A DNA stretch of 64,000 nucleotides from Methylobacterium sp. WL1 (lineage in GTDB: Bacteria; Pseudomonadota; Alphaproteobacteria; Rhizobiales; Beijerinckiaceae). The stretch lies in contig NZ_CP042823.1 of NCBI RefSeq assembly GCF_008000895.1, forward strand, positions 1,677,001-1,741,000. The letters are read 5' to 3'. Each line of letters opens with the position of its first letter. The stretch's first letter is position 1. The position numbers and the translations under genes were made by a program. The notes under the pieces are model-generated. The model had not been told where the DNA came from. It saw only the letters and a list, made by a program, of their open reading frames with translations, and ran no database searches. Shown in pieces: positions 1 through 7,121 of the stretch.

Positions 1-233
1 CATGAGGGACAACTTTGCTCCGAACGAGCCGTCAGTCACACCGGCCGGGCGGCCATATCATCACGGCTTGCTCGGCCTTGCGCGCAACCCGACCGCGGCC
101 GCGGCCGATTTTCCGGAAATAGGGACGAAGCCAGTCGCGGGGAAGCGATAGTGTGCCTCCAACGCCCTCGCGCTTCGATGTTTCATCCGGTTGAACGTCC
201 GTTCGATCGGACGTAACACCCCACGAAATTAGC

Positions 234-899
234 ATGGCTTCCGCCTTCGTCTCATATCTGCGGGTCTCCACAGAGCGGCAGGGCCGATCCGGGCTCGGCC
301 TAGAGGCACAGCGCCGAGCCGTGGCCGACTTCCTCGCAGGCGGCTCCTGGCGCCATGTAGCCGAACTGGTCGAGGTGGAGAGCGGATCTCGGGACAACCG
401 CCCTCGCCTCTCCGAGGCCATGGCACTCTGTCGACTTCACGGGGCCACGCTGGTCATCGCCAAGCTCGATCGGCTGTCACGCGACGCCGCCTTCCTCCTG
501 AACCTCCAGAAGGCTGGCGTCCGGTTCGTGGCGGCAGACATGCCGGAGGCGAACGAATTGGTGGTCGGCATTATGGCGGTAGTCGCCCAGGCCGAGCGCA
601 AGATGATATCGACCCGGACCAAGGCTGCGCTGGCGGCCGCCAAGGCCCGAGGGGTCCAGTTGGGCAAGCCAGAGAACCTATCAAACCGGGAGGCCGGTCA
701 GGTGGGCAGCCGGGTGCGTCAGACCCAGCGGTCCAAGGAACGAGCCATGGACCTCGCCCCGGTCATCGCCACCGTGCGGGCCGAAGGCGCCGTCTCGCTG
801 CGCCAGATCGCTGCGGCTCTGAACGCCCGTGAGATCCCAGCGGCCCGGGGCGGCGTCTGGTCGGCCGCTCAGATCCAAAGGATGCTGGCAAAGGCATGA
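234..899 (+). CDS. Serine site-specific recombinase (resolvase family)
   Basis: A 221-residue recombinase that would cut and rejoin DNA through a serine-phosphate link. The N-terminal catalytic domain starts with YLRVSTERQG, placing the nucleophile at Ser12, and continues with KLDRLSRD and the AERKMISTRTKAALAAAK helix typical of the resolvase core. The last 40 residues (SLRQIAAALN, then WSAAQIQRML) form a helix-turn-helix DNA-binding end. It lies just upstream of a ParA-type cassette, as plasmid or island resolvases often do, so multimer resolution or element excision is plausible but inferred. No core site was identified. The ATG at 234 is the natural start. Confidence 0.9.
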   Translation: MASAFVSYLRVSTERQGRSGLGLEAQRRAVADFLAGGSWRHVAELVEVESGSRDNRPRLSEAMALCRLHGATLVIAKLDRLSRDAAFLLNLQKAGVRFVAADMPEANELVVGIMAVVAQAERKMISTRTKAALAAAKARGVQLGKPENLSNREAGQVGSRVRQTQRSKERAMDLAPVIATVRAEGAVSLRQIAAALNAREIPAARGGVWSAAQIQRMLAKA

Positions 900-930
900 A
901 ATTGCCCTTCTCCGCATCGGCGCGAGGCAT

Positions 931-1063
931 TAAAAAGAGCTACTAGTTAGCTATCAGTTACTATACAGCTAAAAACGGCTACCAAGAAGCTATTAAGTAG
1001 CTTTTGGCGATTCGACAGGTACTAGCTAGCTATCGTCTATGGTAAGGTATCTGTTAGCTAGCT
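931..1063. repeat. AT-rich iterated AGCTA/TAGCT motifs, candidate partition centromere
   Basis: This AT-rich stretch between the recombinase and parA carries AGCTA or its complement at about 938, 949, 967, 988, 998, 1024 (doubled) and 1056 (doubled), with a GGCTA variant at 977. Spacing is roughly 10-20 bases. Iterated short motifs directly upstream of a parA/ribbon-helix-helix pair are typical of centromere and operator sites bound by the small partner. The site role is inferred from position. The same motif recurs in a palindrome just after the cassette (2158-2171). Confidence 0.6.
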
Positions 1064-1114
1064 GTTAAATCATACGTGACGTACTGCGTAGAGGCATCCG
1101 AGCTCGGAGGAACC

Positions 1115-1801
1115 ATGCCCGTCATCGCCTTTGCCAACCCGAAGGGTGGGTCCGGGAAATCCACCAGCGCGCTGCTGTTGGCAACCGAACTGGCAACTAA
1201 GGGAGCGTCCGTCACCATCATCGACGCCGATCCAGAGCGCTGGATCAGCCAGTGGGCGAAGCTGCCCGGCAAGCCTGAGAACGTCACCATCATCAGCGAT
1301 GTGACCGAGGAGAGCGTGGTCGACGCCATTGACGCCGCTGAGCGCGACGCGGCGTTCGTCATCGTCGATCTGGAGGGAACAGCTAGCTTGTTGGTAGCCA
1401 ACACAATCGGCATGGCCGATCTGGTGGTGATCCCGACGCAGGGATCCAGCATGGATGCGAAGGGTGCGGCCAAGACCATCCGCCTCATCCGCAACTCGGA
1501 GAAGCTGTCCCGCCGACGCATCGCCCATGCCGTCCTGCTCACGCGCACCGGTGCAGCCGTCACCTCCCGCGCTCTGCGCAACGTGCAGGAGCAGTTGCAT
1601 GCCGGCGGCATTGCCATGTTCGAGACGGCGATCGTGGAGCGGGCCGCCTTCAAGGACCTGTTCGATTTCGGCGGTACCCTAGCAGGGCTTGCAGCGGCAC
1701 AGACAGGCAATCTCGAAAAAGCGATCCAGAACGCTCGCGAGTTCGCGGGGGAGGTGGTGTCGAAGCTCAAAGCAGCCGCGAACGAAAGGTCGGCAGCGTG
1801 A
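1115..1801 (+). CDS. parA: ParA-family partition ATPase (VirC1-like)
   Basis: A 228-residue P-loop ATPase of the ParA/MinD superfamily, expected to move or position DNA with a centromere-binding partner. The deviant Walker A motif [10 protein letters not shown] (Lys10 and Lys15) sits at the N terminus, followed by TIIDADPE and the Walker A' region [11 protein letters not shown]. The protein lacks the N-terminal helix-turn-helix of large plasmid ParA proteins, so it belongs to the small class and resembles VirC1-type proteins. The start at 1115 is chosen because GGAGG lies at 1106-1110. A longer frame from 1076 lacks such a site. Its stop overlaps the start of the next gene by one base, indicating translational coupling. 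Confidence 0.88.
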   Translation: MPVIAFANPKGGSGKSTSALLLATELATKGASVTIIDADPERWISQWAKLPGKPENVTIISDVTEESVVDAIDAAERDAAFVIVDLEGTASLLVANTIGMADLVVIPTQGSSMDAKGAAKTIRLIRNSEKLSRRRIAHAVLLTRTGAAVTSRALRNVQEQLHAGGIAMFETAIVERAAFKDLFDFGGTLAGLAAAQTGNLEKAIQNAREFAGEVVSKLKAAANERSAA

Positions 1802-2154
1802 TGGCCGGCAAGGAGCGTGCTTCGCTCGGGTTCGGCGATGAGCTCGACGATATCGACCCCTCAGCCTGGGCCAAGCCAAAGCCACGGGATGACAAGCCTA
1901 CAGCTGAAGCAACGAGGCAAGCAGCGGAAGCCACCGGTTTCAGAAGCCGAGAACCTGTCAAAAGCGAGCCAATCACGGCGACGCCCCGGCAACAGCGCCG
2001 ACGCCGGACAGGCCGTACGGCTCAGCTAAATCTCAAGCTGAAGCCTGAGACGATCGAGACGTTCATACGGGTGGCAGATGCGAACGGGTGGGGCTTGGGC
2101 GAGGCGTTCGAGCGCGCTGTTGAGCTGCTGGAGCAAAGCACCGTCAAGAAATGA
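1801..2154 (+). CDS. Small ribbon-helix-helix partner of ParA
   Basis: A 117-residue basic protein with a disordered, charged first half and a C-terminal segment RTAQLNLKLKPETIETFIRVADANGWGL (read in two parts) that has the strand-helix-helix pattern of MetJ/Arc-type DNA-binding proteins. Such small partners bind centromere repeats and activate ParA in plasmid and island partition systems. Its start overlaps the parA stop (TGATG), so the two are made together. A GTG at 1798 is an alternative start. The iterated motifs upstream of parA are its likely binding site. The fold is my reading of the pattern. Confidence 0.7.
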   Translation: MAGKERASLGFGDELDDIDPSAWAKPKPRDDKPTAEATRQAAEATGFRSREPVKSEPITATPRQQRRRRTGRTAQLNLKLKPETIETFIRVADANGWGLGEAFERAVELLEQSTVKK

Positions 2155-2157
2155 TAG

Positions 2158-2171
2158 CTGGTAGCTACCAG
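2158..2171. promoter_or_regulatory. 14-base palindrome containing TAGCTA after the partition cassette
   Basis: CTGGTAGCTACCAG is a perfect palindrome four bases after the stop of the ribbon-helix-helix gene. It holds the same TAGCTA core as the iterated motifs at 931-1063, so it may be an extra binding site for the partner protein. The remaining bases to 2325 show no gene. Confidence 0.4.
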
Positions 2172-2325
2172 ATTGCTCAGGATGGTGACCTCGCTCGGAT
2201 CGGAGACCAATCCGGCCACCCGGGCTCCGCGTTCGATGGTCGGGTACATCCGACGGGCGAACGCCTTCAAGGGGCACTCAGGAAGCGGGTTTTTATAGCG
2301 GGAGTTGCTGCCGAACGGATGACCA

Positions 2326-2574
2326 TCAATCCTCGGCCGTGACGCAGGTCCCCATGAAAGCCTTGCGAGCAGGGCCCTTCAACTTCTGATCTGCGGCCTG
2401 CCGCCGGCAGCCCGCTAAAACCTCCGGGCCGACGTCGTCAGCGGCCTCCTCGCCTAGGGCTGACGCACTAGAGGCGTTCTCTTCATCAGGCTCCGGCCAG
2501 CTCTGCGCCACGCCAATGCCGGGCAAGCAGGTGAGAGCAGTCAGGGCGGCTATGAGCGCGAGGGTGGGTCGCAT
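2326..2574 (-). CDS. Secreted PsiF-repeat protein
   Basis: An 82-residue exported protein. Residues 1-24 (MRPTLALIAALTALTCLPGI, then GVAQS) form a signal peptide. An acidic linker follows, and the C-terminal CRRQAADQKLKGPARKAFMG, ending TC, matches the PsiF repeat (Cys, LKG, RKAFM, Cys). PsiF proteins are periplasmic, and E. coli psiF is phosphate-starvation induced, but their biochemical role is unknown. The start at 2574 is chosen because it gives the signal peptide. The longer open frame upstream has no coding character. Confidence 0.75.
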   Translation of the reverse strand: MRPTLALIAALTALTCLPGIGVAQSWPEPDEENASSASALGEEAADDVGPEVLAGCRRQAADQKLKGPARKAFMGTCVTAED

Positions 2575-2817
2575 AAATGTCCGCCTGGCTTCGCACGTAG
2601 GGCGGGTAGCATGGATGCGATCTGAGGCAAGGGTACGACTCTTCGACCTAGCCTGGATCACCGGATGTACTGAGGGAGGGACGCGCCGGCCATACGTGAA
2701 CGGGGGGAACACGGCGGCCGGCGCGCTCGCGGGCAGGAGTATAAGGGCACTCAACCACCGCGATGGTTACGTATATGGGGATCGCCGGAGGGAACGGGCA
2801 GCCCCCTTCGCTCGACC

Positions 2818-3339
2818 TCAGTCCTCAGCAGCCTCTTTGGCTTTCCGCGGCCGACCCGGAGCGCGCTTGGGCTTCTCAGAGACCATCTCTGCCGGCTCAG
2901 CCGCCTTCGGGGCAGCCTTCTTGCGCTGCTGGCCGAGGCCGAGCGAGCGGGCGAGAGCCGAACGCTGCTCAGAGTAGCTGGCGGCCGTCGAGGGGTAGTC
3001 GCGCGGCAGACCGTAGCGCTCGCGGTACTCCTCAATCGTCATACCGCTCTTGCTGAGGTGGCGCTTCAGCGTCTTGTACGACTTGCCGTCGACGAAGCTA
3101 ATCAGCGCGTCGGGAGTGATCGATTTCCGGATCTGGGATGGCGTGGGCTTGTTGACCGTAGGGGTCTCGGGGGCAACTCCCTGGCCGAGCACAGTTAGTG
3201 CACTGTGAATGCTAGCAAGTAGCTCCGGCATGTCACTGGGCCGGACCGAATTTTTCGACACGTAAGCCGAGACGATATCGGCCGTCAGTTCGATGAAATT
3301 GACAGGCTGGGCGTCGATTGTTTCTGCGTTTTCGTCCAC
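2818..3339 (-). CDS. MucR/Ros-family transcriptional regulator
   Basis: A 173-residue regulator of the MucR/Ros family. The N-terminal ELTADIVSAYVSKNSVRPSD and the region KSITPDALISFVDGKSYKTL followed by KRHLSKSGMTIEEYRERYGL are diagnostic. The usual zinc-coordinating cysteine is replaced (LISFVDGK instead of an LxCLxDGK-like sequence), as in MucR subtypes with degenerate zinc fingers. MucR proteins act in alphaproteobacteria as H-NS-like silencers of AT-rich acquired genes and as regulators of exopolysaccharide and virulence genes. The alanine- and lysine-rich C-terminal tail ends with an AT-hook-like PGRPRK motif. Translation starts at a GTG. A copy inside an accessory region may silence the island. 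Confidence 0.88.
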   Translation of the reverse strand: MDENAETIDAQPVNFIELTADIVSAYVSKNSVRPSDMPELLASIHSALTVLGQGVAPETPTVNKPTPSQIRKSITPDALISFVDGKSYKTLKRHLSKSGMTIEEYRERYGLPRDYPSTAASYSEQRSALARSLGLGQQRKKAAPKAAEPAEMVSEKPKRAPGRPRKAKEAAED

Positions 3340-3601
3340 GGTGCACCTGATTTTAGAAAGGTCGCATTCTCTACATCTGGATGGGATAAATCAATGCAGG
3401 TTCGAGATCGTAGCTTGTTTCTGTAGCCATTCGCGGCGGAGCGATGCAGGCTTCTCAACCTGAAAGGGCGGATAAGGTCATCGCTGAGAGCCGCGCTTCC
3501 GCCTGCAGGCGATCAAACTGGTTTGAGGATGCCAGCGCCACGTAGCAATTCGTTAACTATCCCGCCGGCACCTTACTCAAGGTCAGCCTGCAGGTACCGC
3601 C

Positions 3602-3967
3602 GTGAACCGAGCCTTCCCTGTCAGCGCCGAGGATCCCGCCGGCGATTGTCCGGTGCCGATCGATACACTCAGCAGGCTCTACCGCGCAGAGCCAGAGGTA
3701 TTGGCTGATCAGCTTGAGAGCATCCCGGAAGCCACGCGAGCGCGGTTGGCCATCTACCTCTACGGGCGCAGTCATACGCGCCACCTCGGGGTGCAGATCG
3801 CAGCGACCTGCGAGGGCGCCAGCCTACGGCGTGTCGCTGGTTTTGTCGGGAATGCGCTACACGATCTTTCTCGACAAAACCCGAGCGCGTGGGTGGATGC
3901 TATTCCTTCGACCGGCGGTAAGCGGAACGTCAGTCTCGCAGGGCCGCGAGTTGCAGCGTCGCGCTAA
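3602..3967 (+). CDS. Conserved hypothetical protein
   Basis: A 121-residue soluble protein beginning at GTG. The central part (LSRLYRAEPEVLADQLESIP, then ARLAIYLYGRSHTRHLGVQI) is helical and well formed, and I associate this style with small proteins of Methylobacterium genomes. No catalytic motif or membrane segment is visible. It stands alone between the MucR gene and an HNH-like gene. Function unknown. Confidence 0.6.
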   Translation: MNRAFPVSAEDPAGDCPVPIDTLSRLYRAEPEVLADQLESIPEATRARLAIYLYGRSHTRHLGVQIAATCEGASLRRVAGFVGNALHDLSRQNPSAWVDAIPSTGGKRNVSLAGPRVAASR

Positions 3968-4101
3968 CGCACAAGCAGGGCACCCGGGGCTAGCCTGGCA
4001 CTCAGCCGCCCGCCGCAATTGCCAACCGGTATTGAGATACGGGTTGCGTCAACCCCGATCATGATGGGAACATTAGACGCCGCTTTCACCCGAACCCTGT
4101 C

Positions 4102-4530
4102 ATGCCGATCCGCCGTGAGCACCGCTTCTTCTACCCAATCGACTGGCGTGAGCTTTCAATCACTATTCGCTTCGGTCGCGCGCAGGGGCGATGTGAGGGC
4201 TGCGGTCGACCGCATAGCCGCTTGGTCCACCATCTCGGAGACGGGCGCTGGTGGGACGCCGAGATAGCATCGTGGCGTGATGGCAGCGGTCGACGGATCC
4301 GGGTTAAGATTGGCGCGGTAGACATGATCCGAGACGTACGCACCACCCGAGTTGTGCTCGCTACCGCTCACCGAAATCACGACACCGCTAATAACGCCGG
4401 TGGCAATCTCGCTGCATTCTGTCAGCGCTGCCATATGATCCATGACCGGCCTGAGCATCAGCGTCGACGGTGGATGACGCTGTTCCAGAGGAAAGCTCTG
4501 GGCGACCTATTCCGAGGACCATACACGTGA
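4102..4530 (+). CDS. HNH-endonuclease-like zinc protein
   Basis: A 142-residue protein with two cysteine pairs and histidines in HNH-like order: CEGCGRPH at residues 31-38, a central LATAHRNHDTANN around residues 86-97, and CQRCHMIHD at residues 107-115. This is the arrangement of zinc-stabilised HNH or recombination-endonuclease VII folds, which nick or cut DNA. The C terminus RRRWMTLFQRKALGDLFRGP is repeated in a decayed copy at 15394-15543. It has no obvious partner gene. Nuclease activity is inferred from the motif. A purely structural zinc protein is possible. Confidence 0.65.
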   Translation: MPIRREHRFFYPIDWRELSITIRFGRAQGRCEGCGRPHSRLVHHLGDGRWWDAEIASWRDGSGRRIRVKIGAVDMIRDVRTTRVVLATAHRNHDTANNAGGNLAAFCQRCHMIHDRPEHQRRRWMTLFQRKALGDLFRGPYT

Positions 4531-4610
4531 AGTCGCTGTTGAGTGAGCACCTTCACAGTGTCGCCTCGATCGAGGCGCCTCCTCGCTGCAATGGCGATGG
4601 CGGATCGCCG

Positions 4611-4635
4611 GGTTCACTCCGTCATGGAGTGAACC
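4611..4635 (+). promoter_or_regulatory. Hairpin enclosing the ribosome-binding site of the next ORF
   Basis: GGTTCACTCC and GGAGTGAACC form a perfect 10-base-pair stem around the five-base loop GTCAT. The GGAG at 4626-4629 in the right arm is the likely Shine-Dalgarno sequence of the TTG-started gene at 4639, so the fold would hide it. Control of translation is inferred. Confidence 0.4.
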
Positions 4636-4638
4636 ACG

Positions 4639-4782
4639 TTGCGCAATACCATTTTGGCCCTTCTCGCTGTCGTTGCAGTGATGGCCGCCCACGCCGTCTA
4701 TAAATTGGTGCGGCTGCCCTTCCGGCTCGTACGCGGCCTATTTCGACACAGCTCTAAGCCGGTCCAGCTGACAGCGCGCTAA
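4639..4782 (+). CDS. Small single-pass membrane protein (TTG start)
   Basis: A 47-residue protein too short for routine gene calls. It starts LRNTILALLAVVAVMAAHAV, a clear membrane helix, followed by an arginine-rich amphipathic tail (KLVRLPFRLVRGLFRHSS). The start is TTG, with GGAG nine bases upstream inside a hairpin. Codon use is compatible with coding and the positive-inside pattern is convincing. Function unknown. Confidence 0.55.
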   Translation: MRNTILALLAVVAVMAAHAVYKLVRLPFRLVRGLFRHSSKPVQLTAR

Positions 4783-4912
4783 CCCTCATCTGGCATCCTG
4801 CTGCTGGGTCACGTTGCGTATCGACCCACCGCTGGTGAGATCGGACGCTCCCCCGCCCCGTGAGCAGATCGGGGTGGGGCCGAGCGCCCGGCGCACAGGT
4901 AGGAGATGCGCC

Positions 4913-5116
4913 ATGCCTATCGATCCAATGCTCGTGCCGCCTGGTGATGCTCTCGACCAGCTTGCCCGCAAGCTGCTCGTCGAAGTTCGCCTGCAGAACC
5001 CTAAGACGCTGGTGGGTAAGCCGATTGACGGTTTCGGCGACGATGTTGGGACCAACCTTCTCGCTTGGTTATTCGACGCCTTCGATGATGCTCTTGGCAA
5101 TGATGACGGCGACTGA
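4913..5116 (+). CDS. Small acidic hypothetical protein
   Basis: A 67-residue protein (MPIDPMLVPPGDALDQLARK at the start, many Asp and Gly near the end). The ATG at 4913 is preceded by AGGAG at 4900-4904, which fixes the start. It converges on the minus-strand gene at 5124 with seven bases between stops. No known domain recognised. Confidence 0.6.
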   Translation: MPIDPMLVPPGDALDQLARKLLVEVRLQNPKTLVGKPIDGFGDDVGTNLLAWLFDAFDDALGNDDGD

Positions 5117-5123
5117 GCCAGCG

Positions 5124-5390
5124 TCACCCGATCGCCTGCGGGTGTCGCGATGGTTTGCCGGAAAACGCGGCTGCCGTCAGCGGGCAGCCGGAATGGCTGC
5201 GGCGGTGCTGTAGTTTGTAGCCCCCGCCGGGGGTGTAGTTCCCAGCGATGTTCACCTGGCCATGGCAGGCCGGGCAGCGCTTGGGCATCATCCCGTACAG
5301 GGTACGTGCTTCCACCAGGCTAACGGCGCTCCACACGCCATCAACCTTCACCTCGCACGTCTGCTGATCAGCTACCGGCATGCTGCTCAA
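5124..5390 (-). CDS. Small cysteine-containing protein, family A (paralogue at 38511)
   Basis: An 88-residue protein with an N-terminal strand-rich region (TCEVKVDGVWSAVSLVEAR), a CPAC pair, a GCPL motif and the ending SRHPQAIG. The gene at 38511-38768 has the same architecture (TCEVSVEGAWVAM, RCPACFGRL, GCPL, SRHPAAI), so the two are paralogues. The spaced Cys residues suggest a zinc knuckle, but no function is known. The pair supports this being a real family. Confidence 0.7.
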   Translation of the reverse strand: MSSMPVADQQTCEVKVDGVWSAVSLVEARTLYGMMPKRCPACHGQVNIAGNYTPGGGYKLQHRRSHSGCPLTAAAFSGKPSRHPQAIG

Positions 5391-5395
5391 AGGTG

Positions 5396-5572
5396 TCAGA
5401 CCCGGATCTCTTCCGCGTGCAGACCACCAGCCCGCATGTTATCCGGGATATCGGCGTGATCGTAGTACCCGGCCTCGTGGGCCATGGCGTCCAGCGCGGC
5501 GATCGGATCGGAGGCCGATCCGGTCCAAAGGATCGTGCCGGTCGCACCCTGACGGATCTGGAACACCTTCAT
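5396..5572 (-). CDS. Small hypothetical protein
   Basis: A 58-residue protein (MKVFQIRQGATGTILWTGSA at its start). The ATG at 5572 is chosen because GGGAGG lies about nine bases upstream on this strand. The 11-residue upstream extension lacks such a site. It lies six bases before the start of the cysteine-containing gene at 5390, in the same direction, so the two may be cotranscribed. Function unknown. Confidence 0.6.
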   Translation of the reverse strand: MKVFQIRQGATGTILWTGSASDPIAALDAMAHEAGYYDHADIPDNMRAGGLHAEEIRV

Positions 5573-5694
5573 CACTACACCCTCCCACGTTCGATGTGCG
5601 GTCAAGCGTAGCGTTGTCTTCGACGTTCCCGGGCTACCTCAATCGGTCAGCATGCCGCATGAGCAGCGCGATCGCGATGGAGGTGCGACAGGGG

Positions 5695-5832
5695 TCAGGC
5701 GAAATGCATCGGTAGGGCGAGGCTGACAAGGGCGACGTACGCGCCGACGAGGAAGGCACCAGCCGGAACAACGACACCACTGAGCAGGACGAGGCGGGCA
5801 TGACGATCCCCATCGGAAACGGCAACTGCCAC
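5695..5832 (-). CDS. Possible small membrane protein (GTG start)
   Basis: A 45-residue frame with a GTG start. The first third is polar, followed by a long hydrophobic stretch (LVLLSGVVVPAGAFLVGAYV, then ALVSLALPMHFA). This would be one membrane helix at the C terminus. No clear Shine-Dalgarno sequence, so coding is uncertain. Confidence 0.35.
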   Translation of the reverse strand: MAVAVSDGDRHARLVLLSGVVVPAGAFLVGAYVALVSLALPMHFA

Positions 5833-6182
5833 CGTTGAGGACGATCTATGCCTAAGCTGATTGGCTCGATGTGCTGCCGGATACCCACTCTATTGTCCTG
5901 AGACTATATAGAAGATCCGGCTGTTAGAGTAGCTTCTGACAGTGAAAATCTAGCACTTGGTTACGCGCCAGCGGTGTCCACATCCGATCCAACATGGACA
6001 TATCGGGCTACTTCCATAGTTCCCAAAAGCGGACCCCGACGTAGTTCAGCCCGCCGGATCAGCTACCAATTCTGCGGCGGCAGCTTGGAATTGGGATCGG
6101 TCTGTGTGGCAGCACACGGCATCAAACCGCATTTAGGTTTTTGATTGCGCACAACCTATCTCGATCATGCCGATGAGGAACA
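5833..6182. other. Non-coding, relatively AT-rich stretch
   Basis: No convincing gene, RNA or repeat seen. Composition is more AT-rich than the flanks and continues into the small gene at 6183. Confidence 0.4.
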
Positions 6183-6473
6183 ATGCCCGGCAAGCAAAAC
6201 GACCCTAACGAGACCGATGCTCGTAGAGAACGCATAAGTTGGATTAAGCTCGTGCATCTTACGTGGAAGATATCCATCAATGATGAAGAGCGAGATCCGT
6301 TGCTTCGTATGTTCGACGATCTAGGATTTATATCTCCATCACATCCGATATTTAACATAATATACCATGCTGAACAAATGGAAGTTGCCATAAAGATATT
6401 AATTGATAAGTTCGAATTAGACGCTGATCATATTGCGACGCTTCGAGATATCGTGCAGCGGACAATCAGGTGA
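6183..6473 (+). CDS. Hypothetical protein of low GC content
   Basis: A 96-residue protein (MPGKQNDPNETDARRERISW at its start) with a charged helical N terminus and a C-terminal helix pair (QMEVAIKILIDKFELDADHI). Its codons are markedly more AT-rich than its neighbours, which points to recent transfer. No domain recognised. Confidence 0.6.
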   Translation: MPGKQNDPNETDARRERISWIKLVHLTWKISINDEERDPLLRMFDDLGFISPSHPIFNIIYHAEQMEVAIKILIDKFELDADHIATLRDIVQRTIR

Positions 6474-7121
6474 AACTAGGTACTACCTGCGGCCGACACC
6501 GGCACTAGCATCGGATTGGAATTACCTCGTGTCAGGATGCAGAGCGCTCTGCGGCGGGTAGTGGTCGAAATCAAACGCTTGGTACCGTTCACTGAGCGCC
6601 TAAACCCGCGTCTAGCCTTTGGTTCTGAAGCGGCCACTTTCCTCCAACCCAACCTGGTCGTCGGGACCGTCGTCAGCTCTGCCAGAAAGCGGTCGTTAGT
6701 CGGTCAGCCGGCAGGTCCGGCTAAGGGTGGTGAGCGGGCTTTAGCGATGCGGCCGGGACCGGACATTCAAGCCGACAGCGATCAGTCAGGTTTGGGTGCG
6801 CCTTTAGCAGACCGCCATTCGCGGCTGCTCTCGAACCATCTCAGTCACGCGGACAGCTCTTGGCACTTCCCGAAAGCGGCCATTCGTCGGCCGTCCGGCA
6901 ACCTCGGCTCGGAGTTGCAATCGAACGTCAGCCTGCTGGCAGAAAGTTGACGTTCCATCTTCGGCCTAAGTCGGCGACACAGTCCGCTCTCTCCCAAGAT
7001 CGGAGGAGGCGGGTGTCTGCAAAGTCGTGCCGACGCTCGCCGTCTGCGCGCAGGCAGCCGTGGCCATGTCACGCCGGGGTGTGGCTGCCGAGGTCCCAGG
7101 CACGGCGTGCGAACCGATCGA
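6474..7121. other. Non-coding stretch with degenerate sequence
   Basis: No gene is supported. Phrases such as GAAAGCGGCC and AGAAAGCGGTC recur (near 6690 and 6875), as does a related AAAAGCGGAC near 6027. They look like decayed repeat or insertion-sequence remnants. The frames here lack coding character. Confidence 0.4.

Noticed and set aside
32..235. Minus-strand frame before the first recombinase (ends WLRPYFRKIGRGRGRVARKA, EQAVMIW)
   Set aside because: The middle looks protein-like but its only start overlaps the recombinase ATG and no ribosome-binding site is seen. It may be a gene fragment.
1..4000. Plasmid replication origin next to parA
   Set aside because: Iterated motifs are present but no replication initiator gene (RepA, RepC or TrfA type) lies nearby, so a partition site fits better than an origin.
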